A stretch of DNA of 49,437 nt from Pseudobdellovibrionaceae bacterium. Its GTDB lineage: Bacteria; Bdellovibrionota; Bdellovibrionia; Bdellovibrionales; JAMPXM01. Below the pieces are notes generated by a model. It was not told where the DNA came from. It saw only the letters and a list, made by a program, of their open reading frames with translations, and made no database searches. Position numbers and translations under genes: made by a program. This document shows positions 16,741-24,903 of this stretch, piece after piece. Where the stretch lies: contig CANHQR010000021.1 of the NCBI GenBank assembly GCA_947462815.1, positions 1 through 49,437 on the forward strand. Reading direction: 5' to 3'. Each line of letters starts with the position of its first letter. The first letter of the stretch is position 1.

Positions 16741-18098
16741 ACGTCGGACCTCGTGGAAAGATTTGACTCAGCACGAACGGACGAGTGTGTCGTTTCGTTG
16801 AGAGTCGCCGATCCCGAAGTTGCAAAGGCTCGAGTCCAATTCACACGCATGGTCATGAGCATAAAGGCCGAAAGTGCGAGGAACAAGGAGATCGCACCGA
16901 TCAACAGAGCAAAGTCTTCGCTCGAGAGCATGGTGTAAACCAGCGCATCGATCAGCAGGAGGACGAACGCCAGGACTGAGGTTTGCCGGGTTTTGGCACC
17001 GATTCCCTTCAAGTAAATGACGAGTAGGACTAAAACTGCCGAGCAGCCTGCGACGTAACTCAAGGCGAAGCCGAGATGTTCACTCAGGGCCAGGAGGAGG
17101 ATGTAGAAGGCGCTGAGGGGAAGCGTCATCAGCAAGTAGTGCAGCCCGTGAAGTCGAAGCGCCCATAGCGTCTCCATCAGGAAAAGAGAAGTCAGAAGCA
17201 GTAAGATGATGAGGCTCGAATACTTCAGCGCGCGCTCCGTCTGTGAGTAAATGTTAACGGGGCTCAGGTGCTCCACGGTGATGCTTTGATTCAGCTGACT
17301 CTGCATGAGTGACCAGGTCGCGGAGAAACCGTCCGGCGTGATTTGCTGCTCAATGGGGAGCTGCCCACTGAAGCTCGGATGGGGCCATTTCGAAGTCATC
17401 CTCAACTTGAGCTTTTCTGCAGGCAGGCGAAAGTCGACGCCTGCGAAGCCGTTGAGCTTGAGATCCATCTCGAAGTGAACGCTCTGTCCGGGCGAAAAAT
17501 CAGGAACAACAGCTTCGAAGCCTTTCTCGGTTCGACTCAAACGTGCGGCCTGGCCGTTAATCTTGAAGCTAAACTCGTGAATCGATTTACTCGTCGGTAG
17601 ATCCCATAAGATTTTCTGTTCCCCACTGATGAGCACCTCGTTGGTCTTCCGCGGTTGCACATCTCTGGGTAAGCGAAACTCGCCGACCATTTTCAAATGA
17701 GCTTTGTAGATGGGAATATCGAAGATCCCTCGCTCGCGAATTTCAATGTCGTCCGTCCAAGAAATGTCGAGGACCTCTGGGGTCAGAAGGCGCTGATCCT
17801 CAGTCCAAATAATGCGTTGTCCCTTCTCGGTTGCCTCTGTTTGAGGATATTGAAATGGCAACACGAACTGGAGGCTTTGAATTTGGTGGCGATCGGCCCA
17901 ACCGTCCACCACACTTTGCTGCGCCTGTAACTCATAAGCTTGGCGTTCGTGAACGACCGAGCGAATCAGGCAACTCGGTGTATTGGCGACTAAGAGTAGT
18001 CCGCCCAGAGTGAACAACTTGAGCCAGAGGGCCGATCGGCCCGTGCGTGGTGGTGTATCGGATGATTGGGTTTTGGCGATGTTTGGGTTGGGCTGCAT
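16737..18098 (-). CDS. creD: inner-membrane protein CreD
   Basis: CreD-family inner-membrane protein of about 453 aa (E. coli CreD is 450). It has an N-terminal membrane segment (about 24-43), a large periplasmic domain (to about 280) with QFVLPFQYP and RGIFDIPIYKAHL, then about five to six helices (including SLIILLLLTSLFLMETLWAL and YLLMTLPLSAFYILLLALSEHLGF, the CreD signature) and a hydrophilic C-terminus. In other bacteria it is the CreB-regulated output gene linked to envelope and beta-lactam stress. ATG 18098 follows GGAGG; an upstream TTG at 18116 is less likely. Here creD is the first gene of the operon, whereas E. coli has creABCD. Confidence 0.9.
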   Translation of the reverse strand: MQPNPNIAKTQSSDTPPRTGRSALWLKLFTLGGLLLVANTPSCLIRSVVHERQAYELQAQQSVVDGWADRHQIQSLQFVLPFQYPQTEATEKGQRIIWTEDQRLLTPEVLDISWTDDIEIRERGIFDIPIYKAHLKMVGEFRLPRDVQPRKTNEVLISGEQKILWDLPTSKSIHEFSFKINGQAARLSRTEKGFEAVVPDFSPGQSVHFEMDLKLNGFAGVDFRLPAEKLKLRMTSKWPHPSFSGQLPIEQQITPDGFSATWSLMQSQLNQSITVEHLSPVNIYSQTERALKYSSLIILLLLTSLFLMETLWALRLHGLHYLLMTLPLSAFYILLLALSEHLGFALSYVAGCSAVLVLLVIYLKGIGAKTRQTSVLAFVLLLIDALVYTMLSSEDFALLIGAISLFLALSAFMLMTMRVNWTRAFATSGSATLNETTHSSVRAESNLSTRSDV

Positions 18099-18132
18099 GT
18101 GACCTCCATGAACCAAAGCATGGAGGGGGAAT

Positions 18133-18159
18133 GTGAAAATACCGTGAAGCCGGGGTGAA
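18133..18159 (-). promoter_or_regulatory. triple cre-tag (CreB-binding boxes)
   Basis: Read on the minus strand, three TTCAC pentamers lie at 18159-18155, 18148-18144 and 18137-18133, each separated by exactly six bases (11-bp period). The published CreB box is the direct repeat TTCACnnnnnnTTCAC, so this is two overlapping boxes. It lies 35 bp upstream of creD's start. Confidence 0.8.
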
Positions 18160-18165
18160 TTGATG

Positions 18166-18314
18166 AAGCTGGGCCATTTGAGTGTGCTCGGTTCTGAGTA
18201 TTAACGAGACATTTCAACAACTTAAGGCGCATTTTGCCGACGCGAAAACTTCGCTCGCTGGCCGCCTCCCCGATGGAAAAGTTCGACCAAAAGCACACTC
18301 AAGTGGCCCAGCTT
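18166..18314. mobile_element. 149-bp MITE-like element with 23-bp inverted ends
   Basis: The arms 18166-18188 and 18292-18314 are inverted copies with one mismatch (each reads AGCTGGGCCA-T/C-TTGAGTG-TGCT from the outside). They share about 15-16 of 19 bases with the left end of the IS1-like element at 1-19. The 103-bp interior has no frame of note. One arm ends inside the stop codon of the upstream flavoprotein gene. A non-autonomous derivative of the IS1-like family is inferred. Confidence 0.55.
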
Positions 18315-20460
18315 AAGAGGGCCGAGTGGGACGGGTGAGCCTAAAAAAGTTCGAAACAAGCTTCAGCGCCCATTCGGGCTTGCGGGCTTGTCGCCAGCGT
18401 CCGGCGACGAATTTATTGGCTTCGGCCATCGTCGGATAAATATGGATGGTGCGCAGAATGTCGTTGAGACCGCGATTCGCTTTCATCGCGGCAATGTATT
18501 CGGTGATCCAGTCTCCCGCCTTGGCTCCAACAATACTGACGCCCAAAATACGATCGCTTCCCGGACGAGTCAGTACTTTGATGAAGCCATTGGCTTCGCC
18601 ATCGGCGATGGCGCGATCGAGGTCGTCGATCGGGTAAGTCGTGACCTCGTAAGGGATGCTCTGCTCGCGAGCTTCGATCTCGTTGAGGCCCACTCGCGCG
18701 ATTTCCGGATGTGTGAAGGTTGCCCAGGGAATGACGCGATAGTCCGCGTTGAAACTTTTGAACGGCGAGAAGAGCGCGTTGACGCTGGCATACCAAGCTT
18801 GGTGGGCAGCGGTATGTGTGAATTGGGAGGGGCCCGCGACATCGCCACAGGCATAGATCGTAGGAATGTTCGTGCGAAGCGTAGCATCCGTCTTGACTCG
18901 GCCATCTGAAGTCAGCTCGACGCCGAGCTCTTCGAGACCGAAGCCGCGCGTGTTGGCTGTTCGGCCCAAAGCGAGGAGCACGCGATCAAACTCAATTTGA
19001 ATTTCGCCGGCGAGGGTTCGTGCTTGAAGGGTGTGCGGCGAGGTGAAAGTGGAGGCCTCGGTGTTGAGATGAACTTGAATCCCCTCGCGGCGGAACTGTT
19101 TGAGAAGGAGTTCGCTGACCTCGGCATCTTCGCGTGGCACGAGTCGATCGCCGCGCTCGATCAAGGTGACGGGCGTGCCGAGACGATGAAAAGCCTGTGC
19201 GAGTTCGCAACCGATCGGCCCCCCTCCTAAAACCACGAGGCTCTTGGGTTGGGACTCAAGATTCCAAACGTTGTCGCTCGTGAGGTAATTGACTTCGCTG
19301 AGGCCAGCGATCTTGGGTACGCGAGGTCGAGCTCCTGTCGCAATCACAATTCGATGCGTGTTGAGAGTGGCTCCGTTCACTTCCACTTGCCAGGGCGAAA
19401 CGATACGAGCCTCTCCTTGGATGCATTCGACTCCAAGTCCGGTGTAGCGTTCGACAGAGTCGTGAGGCTCGATGTCGCGAATGACATGTCGTACGCGGGC
19501 CATCACTTGTGCGAAATCAATGCGAGGTGGTGAGGTGTGAATCCCGAAGCGCGAGGCCTCGCGAATTTCGTGTGCCGCGTGGGCAGCACGAATCAAAGCT
19601 TTGCTCGGTACACATCCCGTGTTGAGACAGTCGCCGCCCATTTTATGCTTTTCGATCAGCGCGACTTTTGCTCGAATCGCCGCGGCAATGTAAGAGGTGA
19701 CAAGTCCAGCTGAGCCGGCGCCGATGACAATTAAGTTGTAGTCAAACTCCGAGGGTCGAGAAAAGCGTCGGAGCACACGACGAGACTTCAACCAAGACAA
19801 TCCGCGCCGAAGAAAAATCGGCAAGAGCCCAAGGGCGGCGAAAGAAAGCACGGCCGTGGGCTGGAGAATGCCACTCAGCGACTCGATGCGGTTGAGCTCG
19901 CGTCCCGCATTCACGTAGGCCACCGTTGCCGGAAGCATGCCGAGCTGACTCACGAACATGTAAGTGGCCGTGTGAATTGGGGTGAGCCCCATCGCTAAAT
20001 TGACGACAAAAAACGGAAATGCCGGCACCAAGCGGAGGGCAAAGAGGTACCAAGCGCCTTCGCGCTCAATCCCTTCATCGAGAGTCTTCAGGCGATGTCC
20101 CCAGCGTTTGCGTACAAAGTCCCGAAACAGGTAGCGCGAGCCCCAAAATGCGAAGGTGGCACCAATCGTTGAACAAAAGCTCACGAGTAGGGTACCGCCC
20201 AAAAGGCCAAACAAGTAGCCCGCGAGGAGAGTCAGTAGCGTGGCACCGGGAAGAGAGAGAGCCGTGCTGGCGATGTAAATCGCAGCGAAGCTCAAAGCGA
20301 AAGTCACGGGGCTCTCAGCCTGTTGGTTGCGCCATTCGAGTTCTCGAGCCTTGAGTTGCGAGAGGGAGAGTTGGTCGAGGGCTCCGCTCCAAAAAATGAA
20401 TCCGATACCCAAAGCGAGCATCGCAAGGACGGCCCAGCGCACACGATTCGACGTCATCAT
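18313..20460 (-). CDS. VTT (TVP38/TMEM64) membrane domain fused to flavin disulfide reductase
   Basis: A 715-aa two-part membrane flavoenzyme. Residues 1-235 form a DedA/VTT-type membrane domain with about six helices, including the family motif FALRLVPAFPFFVVNLAMGL (140-159). Residues 240-715 are a class I pyridine nucleotide-disulfide oxidoreductase related to mercuric and lipoamide reductases: GAGSAG (247-252, FAD), GGDCLNTGCVPSKA (275-288) with redox cysteines 278 and 283, an NAD-binding VVLGGGPIGCELA, YACGDVAG, and a dimerisation domain ending HIYPTMAE with the active-site His673/Glu680 pair. The fusion is known in other bacteria. It probably passes electrons to a small disulfide or quinone at the membrane; the substrate is unknown. 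The gene follows the TerB-like gene by 13 bp. Confidence 0.9.
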   Translation of the reverse strand: MMTSNRVRWAVLAMLALGIGFIFWSGALDQLSLSQLKARELEWRNQQAESPVTFALSFAAIYIASTALSLPGATLLTLLAGYLFGLLGGTLLVSFCSTIGATFAFWGSRYLFRDFVRKRWGHRLKTLDEGIEREGAWYLFALRLVPAFPFFVVNLAMGLTPIHTATYMFVSQLGMLPATVAYVNAGRELNRIESLSGILQPTAVLSFAALGLLPIFLRRGLSWLKSRRVLRRFSRPSEFDYNLIVIGAGSAGLVTSYIAAAIRAKVALIEKHKMGGDCLNTGCVPSKALIRAAHAAHEIREASRFGIHTSPPRIDFAQVMARVRHVIRDIEPHDSVERYTGLGVECIQGEARIVSPWQVEVNGATLNTHRIVIATGARPRVPKIAGLSEVNYLTSDNVWNLESQPKSLVVLGGGPIGCELAQAFHRLGTPVTLIERGDRLVPREDAEVSELLLKQFRREGIQVHLNTEASTFTSPHTLQARTLAGEIQIEFDRVLLALGRTANTRGFGLEELGVELTSDGRVKTDATLRTNIPTIYACGDVAGPSQFTHTAAHQAWYASVNALFSPFKSFNADYRVIPWATFTHPEIARVGLNEIEAREQSIPYEVTTYPIDDLDRAIADGEANGFIKVLTRPGSDRILGVSIVGAKAGDWITEYIAAMKANRGLNDILRTIHIYPTMAEANKFVAGRWRQARKPEWALKLVSNFFRLTRPTRPS

Positions 20461-20473
20461 TTATGCCTCAAGA

Positions 20474-20929
20474 TCAGATGAACCAAAGATCTAACAAATC
20501 AAGAAATCGAGAGCGAAAGCTCTGAGGCTGATGGGCGGCCCAGCGAGATTCCACCTGCTTTTCGACTTCGCTGAGGGCTGGGCGGAGCGCTTCAAGATCG
20601 AACTTTTTCATATGCAGGCTCTCAAGATGCTCCAGAGCCATCTGCTCGTAGCTAGAGAAGTTTTGATCGTGATAAAACATCACGCGCGCCAGATACAGAA
20701 GCCGGGCTCGGTCGCGGGGATCTTTAATTTCCATGAAGAGTCGTTCGGGCGACTCCGCTTGTTCGAAGCCACGGAGGACTTCGGCTTTTTCCTCCGGAGA
20801 AAGCTTGGATCTTCCTAGGAAGTCGCTGATGAACTCGCGTTCAGCCGAATTGGAATCGTGATCGACATGGGTAAGAGCGACGAGCGTCTTCCACATCTTC
20901 AGCTGGCTGGCGTTTACGAAACCTGTCAT
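20474..20929 (-). CDS. TerB-like helical protein
   Basis: A 151-aa soluble, all-helical protein. The segments LVALTHVDHDSNSAEREFISDFLGRSKLSPEEKAEVL and LLYLARVMFYHDQNFSSYEQMALEHL have the pattern of TerB/DjlA-type bundles: two acidic, metal-binding-like DxDxxxxxxE loops, one after each of two helices. The acidic positions D24, D26, E31 and D88 are visible. TerB-type domains are found in tellurite-stress and chaperone-associated proteins; no function can be assigned here. It is 13 bp upstream of the VTT-flavoprotein fusion and likely cotranscribed with it. A GAGG site lies eight bases before ATG 20929. Confidence 0.65.
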   Translation of the reverse strand: MTGFVNASQLKMWKTLVALTHVDHDSNSAEREFISDFLGRSKLSPEEKAEVLRGFEQAESPERLFMEIKDPRDRARLLYLARVMFYHDQNFSSYEQMALEHLESLHMKKFDLEALRPALSEVEKQVESRWAAHQPQSFRSRFLDLLDLWFI

Positions 20930-20988
20930 AGCTGGGACCTCGTTCTAAATTGACCGTCGGCGCCCGGAGTTCCGAGCCGACAAGGGGC

Positions 20989-22104
20989 TCAATACTTGGC
21001 CGCCGTGAAGGAAACTTGCACCTGCGTCCCCGTGGGCTCCGGCTTGAGATCGAGTTCCTCACCAAACACCAAGGCATTTCGGGTCGGGTCATACACCCAA
21101 CCTTTTTTTGGATCATTCGGAATCACTTGGCTTCCGAAAGTCACGACGATGGTCTTCGGCTGGGGGGCGCGAGTGAGATAAAGAATGCTGCCCACCTTGC
21201 GCACCAGATCGGCACCGAGTGCGGCCAGCTTCACGCCGAAGTCGGGCTCACAAAGGCTGAAGGTTTGCGCTTTGGTCAGTCGGAAAAACTCCTCGAGTTT
21301 TTGCGGCACAGGCTCACCTGATCGATCGCAATTGCCCACGTTCGTGGGTACGTGCACGCCGTAGACGATGATCTTTGCAGGATCATTGCCTTTGAGTTGC
21401 AGTAGAAACTTATGCAGATCTGTGGCGCTCAGGCGGGATTGGTCGTCGGCGTCGGTGACAAACACAATGGCCAGATGAGCCTGTGGCCGATAAAAGCCCT
21501 TGTTAGCGCCTTGAAGATTGGGAGGTGTCAGCGCCGCTTGCACGGGTGAAAAGAACATTTCACTCGCCGAGCCATCGGTTCCAGGGCGCATGTTGGTTTC
21601 AAGGATCGAGGCCCCGCCGGTCGTTGTGCGTGTGACGAACTTCGTGGTGCCGTGCAATTCTCCGCGCCAGCCGTAGCCAGGTACGGGCCGCCAGGGTGGA
21701 TCGTCCATGTTCGATGTCAATACGCCAATGTGATAGTCCAAAATTTGATTGGCAACGATTCCCTGGGTGAAGAGCTGAGAATTCTTCGCGAGGTTCTGCT
21801 GATGTCCCGCCATGGAGCCGGAGTCATCGATCACAAACAAAATGTCCAAATCTCGACTGAACGTCACTTTCGTATCGCTGACATCCGTGACTTGCTCGGG
21901 CTTATCGACCTGTTGAGGTACGAGTTTGGGAGTTGTAGGCGAGCAGGCTCCGAGGGCCAAGAGGAAGAAGGAAGCCGCACAGAGTGAGATCCTAAGCCCG
22001 AAGCGCTTGGGTTGGGATCGAGGGCGCCCAAACGGCGCCTGGCTCTGAGGCTGGGTTACTGAGGAGAGGGCGAACATTTGGAGTGAAACGAATCCGTGTT
22101 TCAT
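20989..22104 (-). CDS. VWA-domain lipoprotein
   Basis: A 371-aa lipoprotein. The hydrophobic segment SLCAASFFLLALGAC (40-54) gives a lipobox with the acylated Cys54; the 39 residues before it are unusually long for a signal peptide. The mature protein has a von Willebrand A domain with the MIDAS motif DDSGSM (93-98), later threonine and aspartate positions (VFVTDADDQS), and a C-terminal beta domain beginning near PQPKTIVVTFGSQVIP. VWA domains bind protein ligands through a divalent metal; the partner is unknown. ATG 22104 has no properly spaced ribosome-binding site but is six bases from a -10-like box. Confidence 0.8.
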   Translation of the reverse strand: MKHGFVSLQMFALSSVTQPQSQAPFGRPRSQPKRFGLRISLCAASFFLLALGACSPTTPKLVPQQVDKPEQVTDVSDTKVTFSRDLDILFVIDDSGSMAGHQQNLAKNSQLFTQGIVANQILDYHIGVLTSNMDDPPWRPVPGYGWRGELHGTTKFVTRTTTGGASILETNMRPGTDGSASEMFFSPVQAALTPPNLQGANKGFYRPQAHLAIVFVTDADDQSRLSATDLHKFLLQLKGNDPAKIIVYGVHVPTNVGNCDRSGEPVPQKLEEFFRLTKAQTFSLCEPDFGVKLAALGADLVRKVGSILYLTRAPQPKTIVVTFGSQVIPNDPKKGWVYDPTRNALVFGEELDLKPEPTGTQVQVSFTAAKY

Positions 22105-22110
22105 TCCTTA

Positions 22111-22140
22111 ATTGAATCGCTCGAGTGAAACTGATGTCAA
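22111..22140 (-). promoter_or_regulatory. candidate promoter of the VWA lipoprotein gene
   Basis: On the minus strand TTGACA (22140-22135), an 18-nt spacer and TTCAAT (22116-22111), six bases before ATG 22104. The intervening TAAGGA directly abuts the ATG and is too close to act as a Shine-Dalgarno site, so a leaderless start is suggested. Confidence 0.45.
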
Positions 22141-22181
22141 AGCGAAGCTGTCGAATCCGGACGCAGTGCGCGCCGTGGCCT

Positions 22182-22541
22182 CTATTTCTCCTCGAGTCCC
22201 AAGGTGTTGCCCGCGCTATCCCAGAAACTCACGAACTTGGGGCTTTGGCCTTCACGTCGAGGCGTACCGACCTTCACGCCTCGAGCTCGCAGCACTTCGA
22301 GTGCCCCATCGATGTCGTTCGTGGCGAAGTAGATGATGGGCCCAAAGCCGACATCCTTGGATTCGGCCTCGGTGGGATGAAGATCCAACCGAAACTTCAT
22401 CGTCTCGTGGTAAAGTGAGACGTAGGCGTCCGGGGCCTCGTGCCGCACTTTGAATCCTAAAATTTCCTTATACCAGCGCGATGCGCGCGATAAGTCAGTC
22501 ACATAGAGCATGGGATGTGAGAAGCCTGTGAATTGTTGCAT
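22182..22541 (-). CDS. VOC-family (glyoxalase/bleomycin-resistance-like) protein
   Basis: A 119-aa cytoplasmic protein of the vicinal oxygen chelate superfamily, a paired beta-alpha-beta-beta-beta fold that usually binds a metal. Visible marks are MLYVTDLSRASRWYKEILGFKV (11-32), the second-half IIYFATNDIDGALEVLRARGVKVG, and the terminal block KFVSFWDSAGNTLGLEE, where D-x-x-GN-x-L/I/-x-L is the family signature. The start ATG 22541 gives a normal-length protein with GGAG nine bases upstream; the frame is open to 22646 into the tetR gene. It follows tetR by 61 bp on the same strand. The substrate is unknown. Confidence 0.85.
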   Translation of the reverse strand: MQQFTGFSHPMLYVTDLSRASRWYKEILGFKVRHEAPDAYVSLYHETMKFRLDLHPTEAESKDVGFGPIIYFATNDIDGALEVLRARGVKVGTPRREGQSPKFVSFWDSAGNTLGLEEK

Positions 22542-22602
22542 GAGAATTGGCTCCGACGGAGTGAGGTTGTACTCCGTTTCGCTGACGAGCGAGAGTTGCA
22601 CC

Positions 22603-23352
22603 TTACTCGCGCGAAGTGGACTTGTTCGAGTCTTGTCGCAATGCAAGCGGCTCAGGAATCACGAGCTGAAGCACTTGAAACAAAGGTTGCAGCACTCGGC
22701 CTGTGAGGGGAATGCGAGAAAAGCGAATCAGGCGAATGATCTGCGGGGTGAGCAGGCGAATGAGTTCGCGAGTTTGCTTTTGCTCAGGCGAAGTATCAAA
22801 GACCCAGTAGAAGATGAGCCCCATCATATACATCCATAGAAGCTCGGGCAGGTAGGGGCGAAGCTTGGCATGGGCGCTCAGATCACTGCCATCGATGCAC
22901 TCGCGCATCAGATCAATGGTGGCCTCGCGAATTTCCTTTTGGTCTGGACCGAAGGGCGAGAGCGTGGATCGAGGGTCGACGGCCGTTCGAGATAAAACGA
23001 TCAACAGCTCGCGCGAGGAGCGAAACGTCGAAAGTCGTGCCTCGAGTAAGCCCATGTATCGAGCTTCGAATCGTTCGTGCGCGCTCATGGCTTCGCGCGC
23101 GGCCTCTGCGAATTGCGCAAAAGTCTGCTCGTAAAAGCGTTGGATCACGGCCTCTTTGCTGGGGAAGTGGTAGTAAAAGGCGCCCGGGGAGAGTTCTGCG
23201 GCCTGAGCGAGATCCCGCATTGTCGTTTGATCAAAGCCACGGCGAAGAAACTGATCGATCGAAATCTCATAGAGTCGCTCGGCGGTGCGCTCGGATTTAC
23301 TTTTTTTCGATTTTAATTCCTCTGTGGAATCGAGGTGTTGAGTCTTCGCCAT
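22603..23352 (-). CDS. TetR-family transcriptional repressor
   Basis: A 249-aa regulator. The N-terminal HTH domain (about 22-70) has the TetR pattern RRGFDQTTMRDLAQAAELSPGAFYYHFPSKEAV. The C-terminal ligand domain is helical, with a hydrophobic stretch (LLWMYMMGLIFYWVF) and a positively charged tail. It is transcribed away from a membrane protein/epimerase gene pair, and the 118-bp gap holds three related AT-rich repeats likely to be its operators. A -10-like TAGAGT ends six bases before the ATG. Autoregulation and control of the divergent pair are inferred from layout; the ligand is unknown. Confidence 0.9.
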   Translation of the reverse strand: MAKTQHLDSTEELKSKKSKSERTAERLYEISIDQFLRRGFDQTTMRDLAQAAELSPGAFYYHFPSKEAVIQRFYEQTFAQFAEAAREAMSAHERFEARYMGLLEARLSTFRSSRELLIVLSRTAVDPRSTLSPFGPDQKEIREATIDLMRECIDGSDLSAHAKLRPYLPELLWMYMMGLIFYWVFDTSPEQKQTRELIRLLTPQIIRLIRFSRIPLTGRVLQPLFQVLQLVIPEPLALRQDSNKSTSRE

Positions 23353-23358
23353 GAGCTC

Positions 23359-23439
23359 ACTCTAGGGCGTTTTTAAGGCGTTTAAAAGAAGTAATTGAAC
23401 GCGTTTAAAAAATGAGGCATAATTTAAACACGTTCAAAA
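23359..23439. promoter_or_regulatory. TetR operator repeats in the divergent promoter region
   Basis: Two 15-bp arms, TTGAACGCGTTTAAA (23395-23409) and TTTAAACACGTTCAA (23423-23437), form an inverted repeat with one mismatch and a 13-bp spacer. Each is itself nearly palindromic. A third related copy, TTAAGGCGTTTAAAA (23373-23387), overlaps a GGCGTTTxxAA direct repeat (23366-23387). The -10-like TAGAGT for tetR (minus strand, 23364-23359) adjoins this third copy. Confidence 0.65.
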
Positions 23440-23470
23440 TAAGTCATTAAGTCATTGAAAGGACTTAGAT

Positions 23471-23947
23471 ATGAGCCGTATTTCCTTACCCCATCAGCTC
23501 CACGTCGCCGCGAGTCTGAGCTTCGCTCTCACCCTTTGGAGGATCTACGAAAATCTGCGATCACGCTCGACGGATGTGGAGGGCGCGGCTTGGCAGACGG
23601 TGAGCGTGACGAGTCTCGCCGTCCTCCTGTGCACCGCTGTCGTGACCGCACATTTTCTACCTCGGCGCTTGGAGTTGTGGGCCTTGGATCGCCGCCCCTT
23701 TTTAGGCGCGTTCGTCGTCAGTCTGATCCACATTTATATCCAAATGCTCGCGCTCCAGGTGTTCGTTACGGTTCTCGACGTTTGGGCGGGGCTTTACCGT
23801 GATGGGTTTTGGGTTGTGCCGCTTATGCCATTACTTTGGCAGGCGTGGTTTGCGCCGATCACGCTTTCCGTGCTGTTGATCAGCACCGTCGGCGGCGGAA
23901 TGATGCTTCGATATCTCGGAGGTCGCCGTGACTACTTTAGCCACTAA
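23471..23947 (+). CDS. hypothetical four-helix membrane protein
   Basis: A 158-aa integral membrane protein with about four helices (10-25, 43-62, 77-103, 117-147). There is no recognisable domain. One segment, HIYIQMLALQVFVTVLDVW, and another, PLMPLLWQAWFAPITLSVLL, are helix-forming with polar spots. AAAGGA precedes ATG 23471 by about eight bases. It overlaps the epimerase gene by 20 bp, so the two are cotranscribed and probably under the divergent TetR repressor. Function unknown. Confidence 0.7.
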   Translation: MSRISLPHQLHVAASLSFALTLWRIYENLRSRSTDVEGAAWQTVSVTSLAVLLCTAVVTAHFLPRRLELWALDRRPFLGAFVVSLIHIYIQMLALQVFVTVLDVWAGLYRDGFWVVPLMPLLWQAWFAPITLSVLLISTVGGGMMLRYLGGRRDYFSH

Positions 23948-24863
23948 CTCTAAGCCGCGTCTGGTGATCGCGGGCGCGAACTCGTACTTAGGAAAAGCTG
24001 TTGCGGATTACTTTCAAGCGAAATCCTGGATGGTGGTGAGCCTTGTGCGTCGCGCAGGTTCAGCCCCGACTTCGACTCACGAAGTTTTATGGGATGGTCA
24101 GACTCTCGGTGATTGGACTCATGCTCTCGAGGGAGCTGATGTGATCTTGAATCTTGCAGGTCGAAGTGTGAACTGCCGGTACTCAAAAAAGAATCGCCAA
24201 GAGATCCTGCGCTCGCGTGTCGATAGCACGCGAGTCCTGGGCGAGGCCATCAGCTCATTGAAGCAACCGCCACGTCTGTGGCTCAATTCCAGCACGGCGA
24301 CGATTTATCGCGATGCCCGAGATCGAGCACAGGATGAAATCGACGGCGAGCTCGGCAAGGGCTTCTCGGTCGAGATCGCAAAAGCCTGGGAACGCGAATT
24401 GAATGAAGCGAAGATCTCCCAAAGTGTGCGTCGAATCGCGCTACGGACGGCGATGGTTTTTGGCCCGGGTCGAGGCGGAGTTGGCGAGGCCTTTGCGCAA
24501 ATCGTCCGGCAGCGCCTCGGCGGGCGCGCGGGGAGTGGCGCGCAGTATGTGTCGTGGATTCATCTGCAAGATTTCTTGCGCGCTCTCGAGTTTCTCATTG
24601 AGCATACGGAGTTGTCCGGTGCGGTGAATTTGGCGGCGCCGGATCCGCGCCCGAATGGCGAGTTCATGCGAGTCTTGCGTGAGCGAATGAAAATTCGGAT
24701 CGGCTTGCCGGCTCCAGAATGGCTTCTGGAGCTCGGAGCGATCTTCAAGCGTACGGAAACGGAGCTGTTGTTGAAGAGTCGTCGCGTGTGGCCAAGGCGA
24801 CTTCTGGAGGCGGGGTTTCAGTTTCAACATCCGAATTGGGAATCCGTACCTCTCGACGGATGA
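23928..24863 (+). CDS. TIGR01777 family NAD(P)-dependent epimerase (YfcH-like)
   Basis: SDR-type epimerase family protein, 311 aa, cytoplasmic. The nucleotide-binding loop reads AGANSYLGKAV (15-25) instead of the usual GGTGFIG. The family's LAGxSVNxRY and IxxSRxxxTxxL blocks are present as NLAGRSVNCRYSKKNR (77-92) and ILRSRVDSTRVLGEAI (95-110), followed by NSSTATIY. The C-terminal DUF1731-like region contains NLAAPDPRPNGEFMRVL. The start is GTG 23928 with GGAGG five bases upstream, inside the end of the preceding gene. Substrate unknown; YfcH/SulA-type members are linked to nucleotide-sugar-like chemistry only by family resemblance. Confidence 0.85.
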   Translation: MTTLATNSKPRLVIAGANSYLGKAVADYFQAKSWMVVSLVRRAGSAPTSTHEVLWDGQTLGDWTHALEGADVILNLAGRSVNCRYSKKNRQEILRSRVDSTRVLGEAISSLKQPPRLWLNSSTATIYRDARDRAQDEIDGELGKGFSVEIAKAWERELNEAKISQSVRRIALRTAMVFGPGRGGVGEAFAQIVRQRLGGRAGSGAQYVSWIHLQDFLRALEFLIEHTELSGAVNLAAPDPRPNGEFMRVLRERMKIRIGLPAPEWLLELGAIFKRTETELLLKSRRVWPRRLLEAGFQFQHPNWESVPLDG

Positions 24864-24903
24864 GTGTTCAATGAGGTCCTCGGAGGCTGGGGCCTCGCGG
24901 TGC

